A DNA stretch of 64,000 nt from positions 501,406 through 565,405 of the forward strand of contig JBAZNI010000001.1 of assembly GCA_041649295.1 (NCBI GenBank), in the 5' to 3' direction. Positions 17,517 to 25,286 of this stretch are shown here, one piece after another. The notes under the pieces are model-generated. The model saw nothing but the letters and a program-made list of their open reading frames with translations, searched no databases and was not told the origin of the DNA. A program made the position numbers and the translations under genes. This DNA is from JACPLR01 sp041649295. GTDB taxonomy: Archaea; Nanobdellota; Nanobdellia; Pacearchaeales; GW2011-AR1. Each line of letters starts with the position of its first letter. Position 1 is the first letter of the stretch.

Positions 17517-17524
17517 TTTATAAA
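17517..17524. promoter_or_regulatory. Shared palindromic TATA box between pyrH and rnp3
   Basis: TTTATAAA lies exactly in the middle of the 50-bp intergenic region. Each end is 22 nt from the A of the respective ATG (17495 on the minus strand, 17546 on the plus strand). As the box is self-complementary, it can serve both leaderless genes. Confidence 0.8.
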
Positions 17525-17545
17525 GTTTAATCATTTGATAAGACT

Positions 17546-18007
17546 ATGGATAAGATTATTATTTCAGAAAAAAATTTAACTAAAATTAAAGATTTAATAA
17601 ACAAAGCAGATGAAAAAGAGATTGTTTTAATTGCAGGAGATGAAAAATTTAATAAAAAAGCAGTTGAAAGTCTTGAATTTAATTTTCTTGTTTTTAGCGA
17701 TTATAAGGAAAAAAATAGGCTGAAACAAAGAAGTTCTCATCTTGATTCTGTGCTCTGCAGACAGGCAGCTAAAAAAGAAATTGCATTTGGGTTTGATATT
17801 TCTTTTTTGAGAAATAAGGATGAGAAGCAAAAATCAGATTACCTGGGAAGATTAATTCAGGATATTAAGCTGTGCATGAAATATAAAGCTAAATTTGTCC
17901 TTGTTAATGCTAATGGGGATAAACACGATATTTTTGCATTTTTGCTTACACTTGGAGCTTCTACAATCATTGCAAAATATGCTGTTGAAAATAGTTTTAG
18001 TATATGA
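17546..18007 (+). CDS. rnp3: Ribonuclease P protein component 3 (Rpp30)
   Basis: 153 aa, shorter than the usual 200-plus residues but with the recognisable p30 core: VLIAGDEKFNKKAVES, QRSSHLDSVLCRQAAKKEIAFGFDIS and RLIQDIKLCMKYKAKFVLVN. It is a TIM-barrel-like subunit that binds RNase P RNA together with Pop5 and helps process tRNA 5' ends. The start is set by the TATA box 22 nt upstream. The C-terminal helix after TIIAKYAVEN appears shortened. Confidence 0.8.
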   Translation: MDKIIISEKNLTKIKDLINKADEKEIVLIAGDEKFNKKAVESLEFNFLVFSDYKEKNRLKQRSSHLDSVLCRQAAKKEIAFGFDISFLRNKDEKQKSDYLGRLIQDIKLCMKYKAKFVLVNANGDKHDIFAFLLTLGASTIIAKYAVENSFSI

Positions 18008-18057
18008 GCATAGTTCTTGACAAAAACATTTATTAATAAACCCAATCATTAGTTAAT

Positions 18058-19575
18058 ATGGATTTGAAAAAAATAATAGATTCTCTTTCCCCAATAGAAA
18101 GAAGAGTGCTTCCAAACCTTTCTGAATCTGATTTTGATAAAATGGAAAAATCTTCTGGACTAGACCGAGTTTCTGTTTTAAGAGCTTTGGAATTTTTGTC
18201 TTCAAAGAATATAATTCAGCTTAAATTAAGCAAAAAAAAGATTGTTGATTTTGGGGTTAATGGAATCTACTATCAGAAAAAAGGGCTGCCTGAAAGAAAC
18301 CTTTTGATTTTCCTGGAAAAAGGAATTTTTAGTTTGGAAGAAGCACAGAAAAAAACAGGCTTAAATGAAAATGAATTTAAAGCTGCCTTGGGTGCTCTTA
18401 AAAAAAGGGCGCTGATTGATATTAAGCATGGGAAATTACACCTTACTGCTGACAGAAAAGAACTGACAAAAAAATCACTTGAAGAGCAGTTTTTAGACAA
18501 GCTCCCTTTAGAATATGATTCTCTTGCTCCTGAAGACTTATTTTCATTAAAATCACTGCAAGGCAGAAAAAATATTATTGAGATTGTAGAAAAACAAATT
18601 GTCAGTTACGAGCTTACTAAGCTTGGAAAAGATTTGCTTAAGGAGGATTTTGGCAACGAAGAGCTTCTCGAAGAGCTTACAACTGATATGATTCGGAATG
18701 GAAAATGGAAAGGGAAAAAATTTAGGAGATATGATGTCATTTCTAAAGTTCCTGAAATTTCTGGGGGAAAAGTTCATTTTGTCAATCAGTCACTTTCATA
18801 TGTAAGAAAAGTATGGAGTGACTTAGGATTTCAGGAAATGGCTGGAAATTTAATACAAGAAAGTTTTTGGAATTTTGATGCTCTATTCACTGCTCAAGAT
18901 CATCCTGTTAGAGAAATGCAGGACACATTTTTTATAAATTCAAAGTTAGAATTAGAAGATAGGGATATTGTTAAAAAAATCAAGGAAACTCATGAAAAAG
19001 GAGTTGATAACAGCAAGGGATGGCAGTACCTATGGAATGAAGAAGAGTCTAAAAAGATGGTATTGAGGACGCATACAACCTGCTTATCTGCAAGAAAACT
19101 ATATGAGCTGTCTAAACTGCCGGTTAAAAAAAGAAAAGGGAAGTTTTTCTCTCTTGGAAAGAATTTTAGAAATGAAACAGTTGACTGGAGCCACGGATTT
19201 GAGTTTTATCAAACAGAAGGAATTGTTATTGACCCTGATGTTAATTTCAGGCATTTATTAGGATACTTAAATGAATTCTACCTGAAAATGGGTTTTGAAA
19301 AGGTCCGCTTCCGCCCAGGGTATTTTCCATATACAGAGCCAAGTGTAGAAGTTGAGGTTTTTCATCCTGGAAAAAAATGCTGGATTGAATTAGGAGGAGC
19401 GGGAATTTTCAGGCCAGAAATCACCATTCCCTTGCTAGGGGTTAAAACTCCAGTTTTAGCTTGGGGGCAGGGATTTGATAGAATTATAATGGATTATTAT
19501 AAAATAGAAGATTTAAGGGAAATGTATAAGAACGATATAAAACAACTTCGCAAGATGAGGTTTTGGGTAAAATGA
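18058..19575 (+). CDS. pheS: Phenylalanyl-tRNA synthetase alpha subunit
   Basis: 505-aa class II synthetase subunit that charges tRNA-Phe as an (alpha-beta)2 enzyme. The N-terminal ~220 residues are tandem winged-helix tRNA-binding modules (archaeal/eukaryotic type). The catalytic core includes NFDALFTAQDHPVREMQDTF, HTTCLSARKLYEL, motif 2 (SLGKNFRNETVDWSHGFEFY), YFPYTEPSVEVEVFHPG and motif 3 (VLAWGQGFDRI). It is the first gene of a pheS-NUDIX-pheT operon whose next ATG overlaps this stop (ATGA). Confidence 0.97.
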   Translation: MDLKKIIDSLSPIERRVLPNLSESDFDKMEKSSGLDRVSVLRALEFLSSKNIIQLKLSKKKIVDFGVNGIYYQKKGLPERNLLIFLEKGIFSLEEAQKKTGLNENEFKAALGALKKRALIDIKHGKLHLTADRKELTKKSLEEQFLDKLPLEYDSLAPEDLFSLKSLQGRKNIIEIVEKQIVSYELTKLGKDLLKEDFGNEELLEELTTDMIRNGKWKGKKFRRYDVISKVPEISGGKVHFVNQSLSYVRKVWSDLGFQEMAGNLIQESFWNFDALFTAQDHPVREMQDTFFINSKLELEDRDIVKKIKETHEKGVDNSKGWQYLWNEEESKKMVLRTHTTCLSARKLYELSKLPVKKRKGKFFSLGKNFRNETVDWSHGFEFYQTEGIVIDPDVNFRHLLGYLNEFYLKMGFEKVRFRPGYFPYTEPSVEVEVFHPGKKCWIELGGAGIFRPEITIPLLGVKTPVLAWGQGFDRIIMDYYKIEDLREMYKNDIKQLRKMRFWVK

Positions 19576-20039
19576 CAAAAATAGAAACTGTTACAATTGT
19601 TTATGCATCTCCAAATGTTTTACTTGGAATGAAAAAGAGGAGATTTGGCAGCGGGAAATATAATGGATTTGGAGGTAAAATCAAAGATGGAGAGAATTTA
19701 GAAGAATGTGCTTTTAGAGAAACATTAGAAGAGTCGGGAATTAGGATACAAAACCCAGAACTAATTGGAAGGATTTTATTTCATTTTATTGATGGCGAAC
19801 CAGACCATTTGGTTTATTTCTTCAGAGCAAAGACATTTGGTGGAGAATTAAGAGAGTCAGATGAAATGATTTCAGAATGGTTTCACAGAGATAAGATTCC
19901 TTATGAGAATATGTGGCCTGATGATAAATATTGGCTGCCTTTGCTTTTGGAAGGAAAAAAGTTTATAGGAGAATTTTTATTTGATATTGAACGTAATATT
20001 AAGAGTTATACTCTAAAGGAGGTTAATTCATTAGATTAA
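19572..20039 (+). CDS. NUDIX hydrolase (MTH1/MutT-like)
   Basis: 155 aa from the ATG at 19572, which overlaps the pheS stop as ATGA. It has a full Nudix box, GGKIKDGENLEECAFRETLEESGI (written in two parts: GGKIKDGENLEECAFRE and TLEESGI), matching Gx5Ex7REUxEExGU. The N-terminal KRRFGSGKYNGFGG and later WPDDKYWLPLLLEGK resemble the 8-oxo-dGTP/2-OH-dATP diphosphatase MTH1. The likely role is cleaning oxidised nucleotides. Its position inside the phenylalanyl-tRNA synthetase operon is unusual. pheT begins 1 nt after its stop. Confidence 0.9.
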   Translation: MTKIETVTIVYASPNVLLGMKKRRFGSGKYNGFGGKIKDGENLEECAFRETLEESGIRIQNPELIGRILFHFIDGEPDHLVYFFRAKTFGGELRESDEMISEWFHRDKIPYENMWPDDKYWLPLLLEGKKFIGEFLFDIERNIKSYTLKEVNSLD

Positions 20040-20040
20040 G

Positions 20041-21672
20041 ATGACAATCTTAACAATTGATAAAAAACAATTTGAAAAAGAAATAGGGAAGCTAGATGAG
20101 AAAATGCAGGAAAATATTGCAATGTTTGGAACTCCTATTGACACGTTTTCAGAAAATGATATAGGTATAGAGTTATTCCCAAATCGCCCAGATTTGTTAA
20201 GCTATCAGAATTGGAAACATGCTTTTTTAACTTATATTGGAAAATTAAAATCTGGAAATGAAATTAAGATAAATCCCCCTCTGAAGGATTTTAGTGTCAA
20301 AATAGACAGTTCCCTTTCTAAGATACGCCCCTATACTGCGTGTGCGATTGTTAAAAATCTGAAATTTAATAATGAAAGAATAAAAGAAATTGTGGATATA
20401 CAGGAAAAGCTTCATTTAACATTAGGCAGAAAAAGGAAAAAGTGTGCTATTGGAGTTTATCCTCTTGAAAAAATCAGACTGCCTATTACATTTAAAGCAG
20501 TTAATCCAGACGATATAAAGTTTATGCCTTTGGAATCAGATAAAGAAATGACAGGAAGACAAATTCTTTCAAGGCACCCTGCTGGAAGAGAGTATGGTTA
20601 TCTGCTTGAAGGATTAGATAAATACCCTTTTTTTATAGACAATAATAACGAAGTGTTAAGTATGCCTCCAATAATAAATTCTCATAGAACTGGGAAAATA
20701 ACAGAGGATACAAAAGATATTTTTATAGAATGTTCTGGTTTTGATTTTAATACATGTAATAAAATTTTAAACATAGTTGTTTTTTCTCTGGCAAGAATGG
20801 GTGGAAGTGTCTATCAGATGGAGTTGCAATATGGAAGCAATAAGATTAAAACGCCGGAATTTAAACCAGACAAAATCAAGCTGTCAGTTGAAAATGCAAA
20901 TAAGCTACTCGGACTGGAATTAAATGAAGCTGATGTCAAAAAACTTCTTGAAAAAATGGGGCATGAATATAAAAAGGGAATTGTAAGTGTTGAACCTATT
21001 AGGACAGATATTTTGCATGAAGTTGATTTGATTGAAGACATTGCAATTGCATATGGGTATAATAAATTTGAGCCAGTTATACCTGAAGTTGCAACTATTG
21101 GAGAGATAAATAAAAAAGAAAATATAAAAGACAAAATAAGAGAGATTTTAACTGGCATTGGATTAGTTGAAACAAGTAGCTATCATTTATCAACAAAAGA
21201 TATGCAGGTTAAAAATATGAATCTAAAAAATGAGCAAGTTTCTGAGATTATGAATTCAAAAACAGAATACACTATCCTTAGGAAGGATTTAAGCCATTAT
21301 ATGATGAAAATACTTGGGGAAAATATGGATGTCGAATATCCTCAGGAAATTTTCCAGATTGGAATTGTTTTTAGTGGTTTAAAAGAAAAAGAAAGTTTGT
21401 CAATTGCAATTAGTCCTGGAAGCTTTACAAAACTAAAGCAGTTTTTTGATTATCTTGCGAGGATGCTTAATTTGGAATTTAAGATTTCTGAACCCTCAGA
21501 ATTTCCAGAATATTTTATAGATGGAAGAGTTGCTGAAATTCAGTTTAATGGAAATGCTATTGGGTATTCTGGAGATGTTCATCCAAATATTCTTAAGAAT
21601 TTCAAGGTTAAAATGCCTGTTTCTCTTTTAGAAATCAGTTTAGATGAGATACTGGAAGTGTTGGGGAAATAA
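20041..21672 (+). CDS. pheT: Phenylalanyl-tRNA synthetase beta subunit
   Basis: 543 aa, the archaeal/eukaryotic length (bacterial PheT is about 800). Features: N-terminal B1 segment with IELFPNRPDLLSYQNW, B3/B4 editing region (MPPIINSHRTGKITEDTKDIFIEC), B5 (LLGLELNEADVKKLLEKMGHEY, EVDLIEDIAIAYGYN) and a catalytic-like C-terminus (MNSKTEYTILRKDLSHYMM, YSGDVHPNILKNF). It pairs with PheS, and the B3/B4 domain hydrolyses mischarged Tyr-tRNA-Phe. Third gene of the operon, 1 nt after the NUDIX stop. Confidence 0.97.
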   Translation: MTILTIDKKQFEKEIGKLDEKMQENIAMFGTPIDTFSENDIGIELFPNRPDLLSYQNWKHAFLTYIGKLKSGNEIKINPPLKDFSVKIDSSLSKIRPYTACAIVKNLKFNNERIKEIVDIQEKLHLTLGRKRKKCAIGVYPLEKIRLPITFKAVNPDDIKFMPLESDKEMTGRQILSRHPAGREYGYLLEGLDKYPFFIDNNNEVLSMPPIINSHRTGKITEDTKDIFIECSGFDFNTCNKILNIVVFSLARMGGSVYQMELQYGSNKIKTPEFKPDKIKLSVENANKLLGLELNEADVKKLLEKMGHEYKKGIVSVEPIRTDILHEVDLIEDIAIAYGYNKFEPVIPEVATIGEINKKENIKDKIREILTGIGLVETSSYHLSTKDMQVKNMNLKNEQVSEIMNSKTEYTILRKDLSHYMMKILGENMDVEYPQEIFQIGIVFSGLKEKESLSIAISPGSFTKLKQFFDYLARMLNLEFKISEPSEFPEYFIDGRVAEIQFNGNAIGYSGDVHPNILKNFKVKMPVSLLEISLDEILEVLGK

Positions 21673-21811
21673 GACCGATAAAACCCAAAACAAACTTCGT
21701 TAAGTTTTTCGTAAGAAATCTTATTTAAATGTAAAGTTTATTTTCGGAATATAAAGTGTTTTATCTGTCCTTTAAGCTATTTCTGAGCAGTGTCTTTCAG
21801 AATAAATTTTT

Positions 21812-22369
21812 TTAATCAAACTTAACTTTTATAGATTTTTTTTCAGCTTCTGTTATCTCTAAGAAAGGGCGTTGTTTAACTCCATATAATGATGCAAACA
21901 ACTTTCCGGGGAATATTTTTATTGAGTTATTTAAATCTAAGATTGTATCATTGTAATACTGCCTTGCATAAGCAACCTTATCTTCTATTGCAGACAATTC
22001 CTGCTGTAAATGCAAGAAATTTTCATTTGCTCTTAACTGAGGATAGTTTTCAGCAATTGCAAAAACTGTTTTTAATGCATTCTGAAGCTTGTCCCCTGCT
22101 TTTACTTTTTCAGAAAGGGATTTTGCCCCAACAAGCAACGTTCTCGCCTTGGTTACTTCAGTTATAATCCCTTTTTCATGTTTAGCATATGTTTTAACTG
22201 TTTCAACCAAATTTGGAACCAAATCTGCTCTTTTCTTTAATTGAACAGCTATTTGCGCAAGAGAGTTATCTATTCTATTGCCCTTTACAACAAATTTATT
22301 ATAGTAAGCAATAAATGCCAATACAACTACTAATACAATGGCAACCAATATCCACATCCAGATTATCAT
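21812..22369 (-). CDS. LemA family protein
   Basis: 185 aa with one N-terminal membrane helix (WILVAIVLVVVLAFIAYY) and the LemA signature: YNKFVVKGNRIDNSLAQIAVQLKKRADLVPNLVETV, split here as YNKFVVKGNRIDNSL and QLKKRADLVPNLVE. ENYPQLRANENF and YNDTILDLNNSIKIFP follow. LemA proteins are helical membrane-anchored proteins of unknown function. The gene is divergent from a small membrane-protein gene. A TTTATAAA box 22 nt upstream confirms this start. Confidence 0.92.
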   Translation of the reverse strand: MIIWMWILVAIVLVVVLAFIAYYNKFVVKGNRIDNSLAQIAVQLKKRADLVPNLVETVKTYAKHEKGIITEVTKARTLLVGAKSLSEKVKAGDKLQNALKTVFAIAENYPQLRANENFLHLQQELSAIEDKVAYARQYYNDTILDLNNSIKIFPGKLFASLYGVKQRPFLEITEAEKKSIKVKFD

Positions 22370-22390
22370 ATATCTTTTATAATAATTTTA

Positions 22391-22398
22391 TTTATAAA
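22391..22398. promoter_or_regulatory. Shared palindromic TATA box between lemA and a small membrane-protein gene
   Basis: TTTATAAA is centred in a second 50-bp divergent gap. The distances are 22391-22369 = 22 and 22420-22398 = 22, the same geometry as at 17517-17524. Both flanking genes would be leaderless. Confidence 0.8.
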
Positions 22399-22419
22399 CC
22401 TATTGTTTTACTATTATTT

Positions 22420-22686
22420 ATGAGATATTCACTTAACCAAATTTTAGCTTTAAGCATTGCTTTTTCCCCTTTTGTCGGGCTAGGTTTAGTTGAACATGCT
22501 GGCAGAAATGGGGGTTTGTATAGAAATTATGAAACAGATACTGTAATTGATTTAAAAGGTAAAGATTCTGAGATTATTCGCAAGGTTCCTTACAATGAGG
22601 TTTTGGAATCTGATGGTTTTCGATTAATTCCTTTGTGTCCTGAATCTCTTAGTTTAAGGAAAGAAAATTTGATAAGAATTGCCTGA
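22420..22686 (+). CDS. Small protein with N-terminal hydrophobic segment, unknown
   Basis: 88 aa from the ATG at 22420. That start is set by the shared TATA box; a longer reading from 22315 would run through the LemA gene. The N-terminus (LNQILALSIAFSPFVGLGLV) is a weak signal or anchor, followed by a short polar domain (DTVIDLKGKDSEIIRKVPYN). The family is not recognised. The promoter support makes it more likely real than its size alone would. Confidence 0.55.
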   Translation: MRYSLNQILALSIAFSPFVGLGLVEHAGRNGGLYRNYETDTVIDLKGKDSEIIRKVPYNEVLESDGFRLIPLCPESLSLRKENLIRIA

Positions 22687-22699
22687 ATTATATTTGAAA

Positions 22700-22792
22700 A
22701 GCCTGTGCTGAGGATTGGACTCAGGACCTCCACATTCTTGGTTTTGCTTTTTTATTACCAATGTGGCGCTCTACCAACTGAGCTACACAGGC
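22700..22792 (-). tRNA. tRNA-Thr(GGT) with a 20-nt intron
   Basis: Read on the minus strand: acceptor GCCTGTG/CACAGGC with discriminator T, D stem GCTC/GAGC, anticodon stem CCACA/TGTGG, anticodon GGT. A 20-nt intron (22736-22755) sits at the canonical 37/38 site. The exon-intron helix TTGGT/ACCAA supports splicing. The T loop is TCCAATC, so position 55 is C instead of the near-universal T. No CCA is encoded. Confidence 0.9.
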
Positions 22793-22825
22793 ATTAAAGT
22801 TCAGAGAAAAAAAGAGATTTTAAAT

Positions 22826-23026
22826 TTATTCTCCGGGAGTCCAATTGAGTTTTATAGCATTCGAAGTTACACTTCCCAAATTTGTGAAGATTTTTCCAAC
22901 CCATTCAACATATATAGAAAAAACCTGTTTTATATTCTCAGAATTGCTTAGCTGTAAGTTTTCATTTGAAACAATAAAAAAAATATTTATCAACAGCAAA
23001 ACAACTATAATCAAAGCAGTTTTCAT
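22826..23026 (-). CDS. Small membrane-anchored protein, paralogue of its neighbour
   Basis: 66 aa. An N-terminal helix (TALIIVVLLLINIFFIVS) is followed by a short amphipathic tail (FTNLGSVTSNAIKLNW). The tail matches the adjacent upstream gene (FANMKVLTAHAIKLNW), so the two are diverged duplicates. The start overlaps the upstream stop by 4 nt. Function unknown; the NAIKLNW ending may mark a small family. Confidence 0.6.
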   Translation of the reverse strand: MKTALIIVVLLLINIFFIVSNENLQLSNSENIKQVFSIYVEWVGKIFTNLGSVTSNAIKLNWTPGE

Positions 23027-23322
23027 CCTGTTGAATTTCCTGCCCAGTTTAATTTAATTGCATGAGCTGTAAGTACTTTCATGTTTGCAAAACTTTGTTT
23101 TATCCATGCTCCATATAATTTAAACGCAAGTTTAACTCCATCACCAGTTTTAAGATTAACATCCTGCCCAGAAATACTCATCATAAATGTAATTATTACA
23201 ATAAGGAGCAAGGTTAGTAAGAGAACCCACTTAAACTTGTGCCTTAGATACTTTAATTCTACAAATACAAAAATTGCCACAAATAGTAATATTGCTATTA
23301 TCCAAAAGATAAATGGTATCAT
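23023..23322 (-). CDS. Small membrane protein, unknown, paralogue of its neighbour
   Basis: 99 aa with two hydrophobic helices (MIPFIFWIIAILLFVAIFVF and FKWVLLLTLLLIVIITFMM) and an outer tail ending LTAHAIKLNWAGNSTG. It shares the xxAIKLNW tail with the overlapping 66-aa gene. It could form a small membrane complex with it. Not a family I recognise. Confidence 0.6.
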   Translation of the reverse strand: MIPFIFWIIAILLFVAIFVFVELKYLRHKFKWVLLLTLLLIVIITFMMSISGQDVNLKTGDGVKLAFKLYGAWIKQSFANMKVLTAHAIKLNWAGNSTG

Positions 23323-23399
23323 TTCTCCTCTTTAACTTAAAGGGCATTATGTTTAAAAATGTTTATATCCTTTCAATAGTTAATACATTCAATAGAGTA

Positions 23400-23489
23400 A
23401 GCCCTGTAGTATAGCGGTCAAGTATCCGGCCCTCTGGACAAAATTATGAGAGAAAGGCTGGGACCCAGGTTCGAATCCTGGCAGGGCTA
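23400..23489 (+). tRNA. tRNA-Gln(CTG) with a 17-nt intron
   Basis: Acceptor AGCCCTG/CAGGGCT is a perfect 7 bp, with T8-A9. The anticodon stem is CGGCC/GGCTG and the loop CTCTGG-A gives anticodon CTG. A 17-nt intron (23438-23454) lies between 37 and 38, with CTCT/AGAG as the splice-site helix. The T arm is CCAGG-TTCGAAT-CCTGG. The 3' end of this gene is duplicated downstream (see repeats). Confidence 0.9.
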
Positions 23490-23690
23490 TTAGTGTTCGA
23501 ACCTGGAAGGTTTGAATCACTCAAATTCCTATGCGAATTTGAGGATCCGAGAATCTTTGATTCTCGTGAGCTGGCAGGGCTATTCATTGAGCAAAGCGAA
23601 ATAAATATTCAAAGGAAGGTTAAGCGAAGGAAACCTTGGTGTCCTCGCATGGCAGGGCTATTAGTGTTCGAACCTGGAAGGCAAAAAAGA
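23480..23690 (+). repeat. tRNA-Gln 3'-end repeats with a series of perfect hairpins
   Basis: The 31 bp from the tRNA 3' end outward (23480-23510, beginning GGCAGGGCTATT) recurs exactly at 23651-23681. A third partial copy (CTGGCAGGGCTATT) is at 23571-23584. Between them are perfect hairpins: CTCAAATTC/GAATTTGAG (23520-23543) and CGAGAATC/GATTCTCG (23548-23566). TTCGAACCTGG (23496-23506) is also the inverse of the tRNA T arm. The segment looks like a decayed integration-site array or a repeat element, not coding. Confidence 0.75.
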
Positions 23691-23696
23691 GGGAAA

Positions 23697-24365
23697 ATGA
23701 GAAAACATTATGAAAAACTGAAGAATAAATATTATGAAAAAGTAGGCGAACCAAGAAAAGAAATCCATATACATATTAAGAATAAACACCCAAAGGCAGT
23801 TAGTAAATCAAAAAACCTGTTTAAATTCAAATACCCTAAACTTGCACTGTTATTTATCTTAATTATAGTTGCGTATATTCTTTTTCAAAATTCAGGGGTT
23901 TCAAATTCCATAGCACATTTAAATCAATTTAGTTATGTTGGAGGATTTATCTCTGGAATTTTATTTTCATTTGGATTTTCAGTTCCATTTGCAATTGGGT
24001 ATTTTATAGTTTCAAATCCTTCAAACATTTTTTTATTTGCACTAATAGGAGGATTGGGTGCATCACTTGGAGATTTGATTATTTTCAAAACAATTAAATT
24101 TTCATTTATGGATGAATTTGAAAGTCTTGAAAAAACAAAAACATTTCACAAAATAAATTTAATAGCTAAAAAAAATATAAGTGTTCATCTAAGGCACTAT
24201 CTAACTTACATTCTTGCAGGAATAACTATAGCAACACCTTTGCCAGATGAGATAGGGGTTACAATGCTCGCAGGACTGACAACAATAAAACCAAAAGTTC
24301 TTGCACTAATAAGCCTTATACTCCACACAATTGCAATCTATCTTATATTAATCGCCAGCACATAG
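23697..24365 (+). CDS. Multi-pass membrane protein, unknown (possibly VTT/DedA-like)
   Basis: 222 aa from the ATG at 23697. An in-frame extension from 23493 is rejected because it reads through tRNA-derived repeats. A basic cytosolic N-terminus (EIHIHIKNKHPKAVSKS) is followed by four to six hydrophobic segments (YPKLALLFILIIVAYILF, GGFISGILFSFGFSVPFAIG, IFLFALIGGLGASLGDLIIF). The final ITIATPLPDEIGVTML and LISLILHTIAIYLI recall the PxPxE re-entrant region of VTT/DedA proteins, and a genuine DedA gene lies 36 nt downstream. The family assignment is tentative. Confidence 0.55.
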   Translation: MRKHYEKLKNKYYEKVGEPRKEIHIHIKNKHPKAVSKSKNLFKFKYPKLALLFILIIVAYILFQNSGVSNSIAHLNQFSYVGGFISGILFSFGFSVPFAIGYFIVSNPSNIFLFALIGGLGASLGDLIIFKTIKFSFMDEFESLEKTKTFHKINLIAKKNISVHLRHYLTYILAGITIATPLPDEIGVTMLAGLTTIKPKVLALISLILHTIAIYLILIAST

Positions 24366-24401
24366 CATTATTTTTATAAACTCAATTTACTAAGTATATT
24401 A

Positions 24402-25037
24402 ATGTTATCAGAAGTGTTTAATTCCGCTGTAGGTTTTTTAGTAAACACAATCGGGTCTCTTGGATATTTTGGTATATTTATTTTAATGGCAATTGAAAGT
24501 TCTTTTATACCTTTTCCAAGCGAGGTTGTTCTTATTCCTGCAGGGGTTTTAATTTCAGAGGGGAAAATGTCTTTATTTCTTGTTTTTACTGCAGGGGTGT
24601 TAGGAAGCCTTGCAGGAGCTTTTGTTAATTATGCTCTGGCATTTTATCTTGGAAGAAATGCAGTTATCAAGTTGACAAACAAATATGGCAGGTTTTTTTT
24701 AATAAGCCAGGAAAGCATAAGCAGGTCAGAGGAGTTTTTTAAGAAGCACGGAGCAATAACCACTTTTGTAGGTAGATTAATCCCAGTTATAAGGCAACTG
24801 ATTTCTCTGCCAGCAGGATTTGGGAAAATGCCTCTTGGGAAATTTATATTTTATACAACATTTGGGGCAGGAATCTGGGCAGGAATATTAATTTATCTTG
24901 GTTATATATTTGGGAATAATATGGATATCATCCAGAAGAACATTAATATGATAAGTTTGTGGGTTTTAATTTTCTGCATATTTTTAATATTAATTTATAT
25001 TGGAATAAACAGAAGAAAGAGAAGAAATAATAATTAA
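24402..25037 (+). CDS. DedA family (VTT domain) membrane protein
   Basis: 211-aa integral membrane protein. DedA/VTT hallmarks: ESSFIPFPSEVVLIPAG (first re-entrant loop with the PxPSE acidic residue), HGAITTFVGRLIPVIRQLIS (the conserved F-x-G-R-x-x-P-x-x-R motif) and SLPAGFGKMPLGKF. Family members are implicated in lipid (undecaprenyl- or polyprenyl-phosphate) flipping and proton-dependent membrane homeostasis. TTTATAAA at 24373-24380 lies 22 nt before the ATG. Confidence 0.93.
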   Translation: MLSEVFNSAVGFLVNTIGSLGYFGIFILMAIESSFIPFPSEVVLIPAGVLISEGKMSLFLVFTAGVLGSLAGAFVNYALAFYLGRNAVIKLTNKYGRFFLISQESISRSEEFFKKHGAITTFVGRLIPVIRQLISLPAGFGKMPLGKFIFYTTFGAGIWAGILIYLGYIFGNNMDIIQKNINMISLWVLIFCIFLILIYIGINRRKRRNNN

Positions 25038-25214
25038 AAGTAATTTGTTAACAACAAGAAAATTATTTAAGATAATTATAAAACTTAACTAATAACTTAC
25101 TAAACAACATCGAGTCAAGTTTTCTTTACATTAACCCTTTAGAATATTTTATTATCTGTATTTTATCCTTCAGTAAGGTTTTTATAATAAACTAATATAT
25201 TAAATAAGATAAGC

Positions 25215-25286
25215 TTAAGAAACCGTAAGGTTACTTAGTTCGCGAGCCCACTCGTCATTTGGGCGATAAGGTTGTCCTCGTGAACT
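25215..25286 (+). other. Strongly structured non-coding segment upstream of tRNA-Glu
   Basis: Two consecutive hairpins. The first is AAACC-GTAA-GGTT, capped by a GNRA-type loop and extended by TAAG/CTTA. The second is GTTCGCGAG/CTCGTGAAC (8 of 9 pairs) enclosing GCCCA/TGGGC. They follow an AT-rich promoter-like stretch (25180-25205) and end about 7 nt before the tRNA. Together with the tRNA they may form one transcript. No class (H/ACA, C/D) could be assigned. The remaining gaps, 25038-25214 and 25473-25602, hold only promoter-like AT sequence. Confidence 0.45.

Noticed and set aside
23493..23696. In-frame N-terminal extension of the 222-aa membrane protein
   Set aside because: It translates tRNA-derived repeats and hairpins, giving duplicated VFEPGR-like peptides; the ATG at 23697 starts a normal protein.
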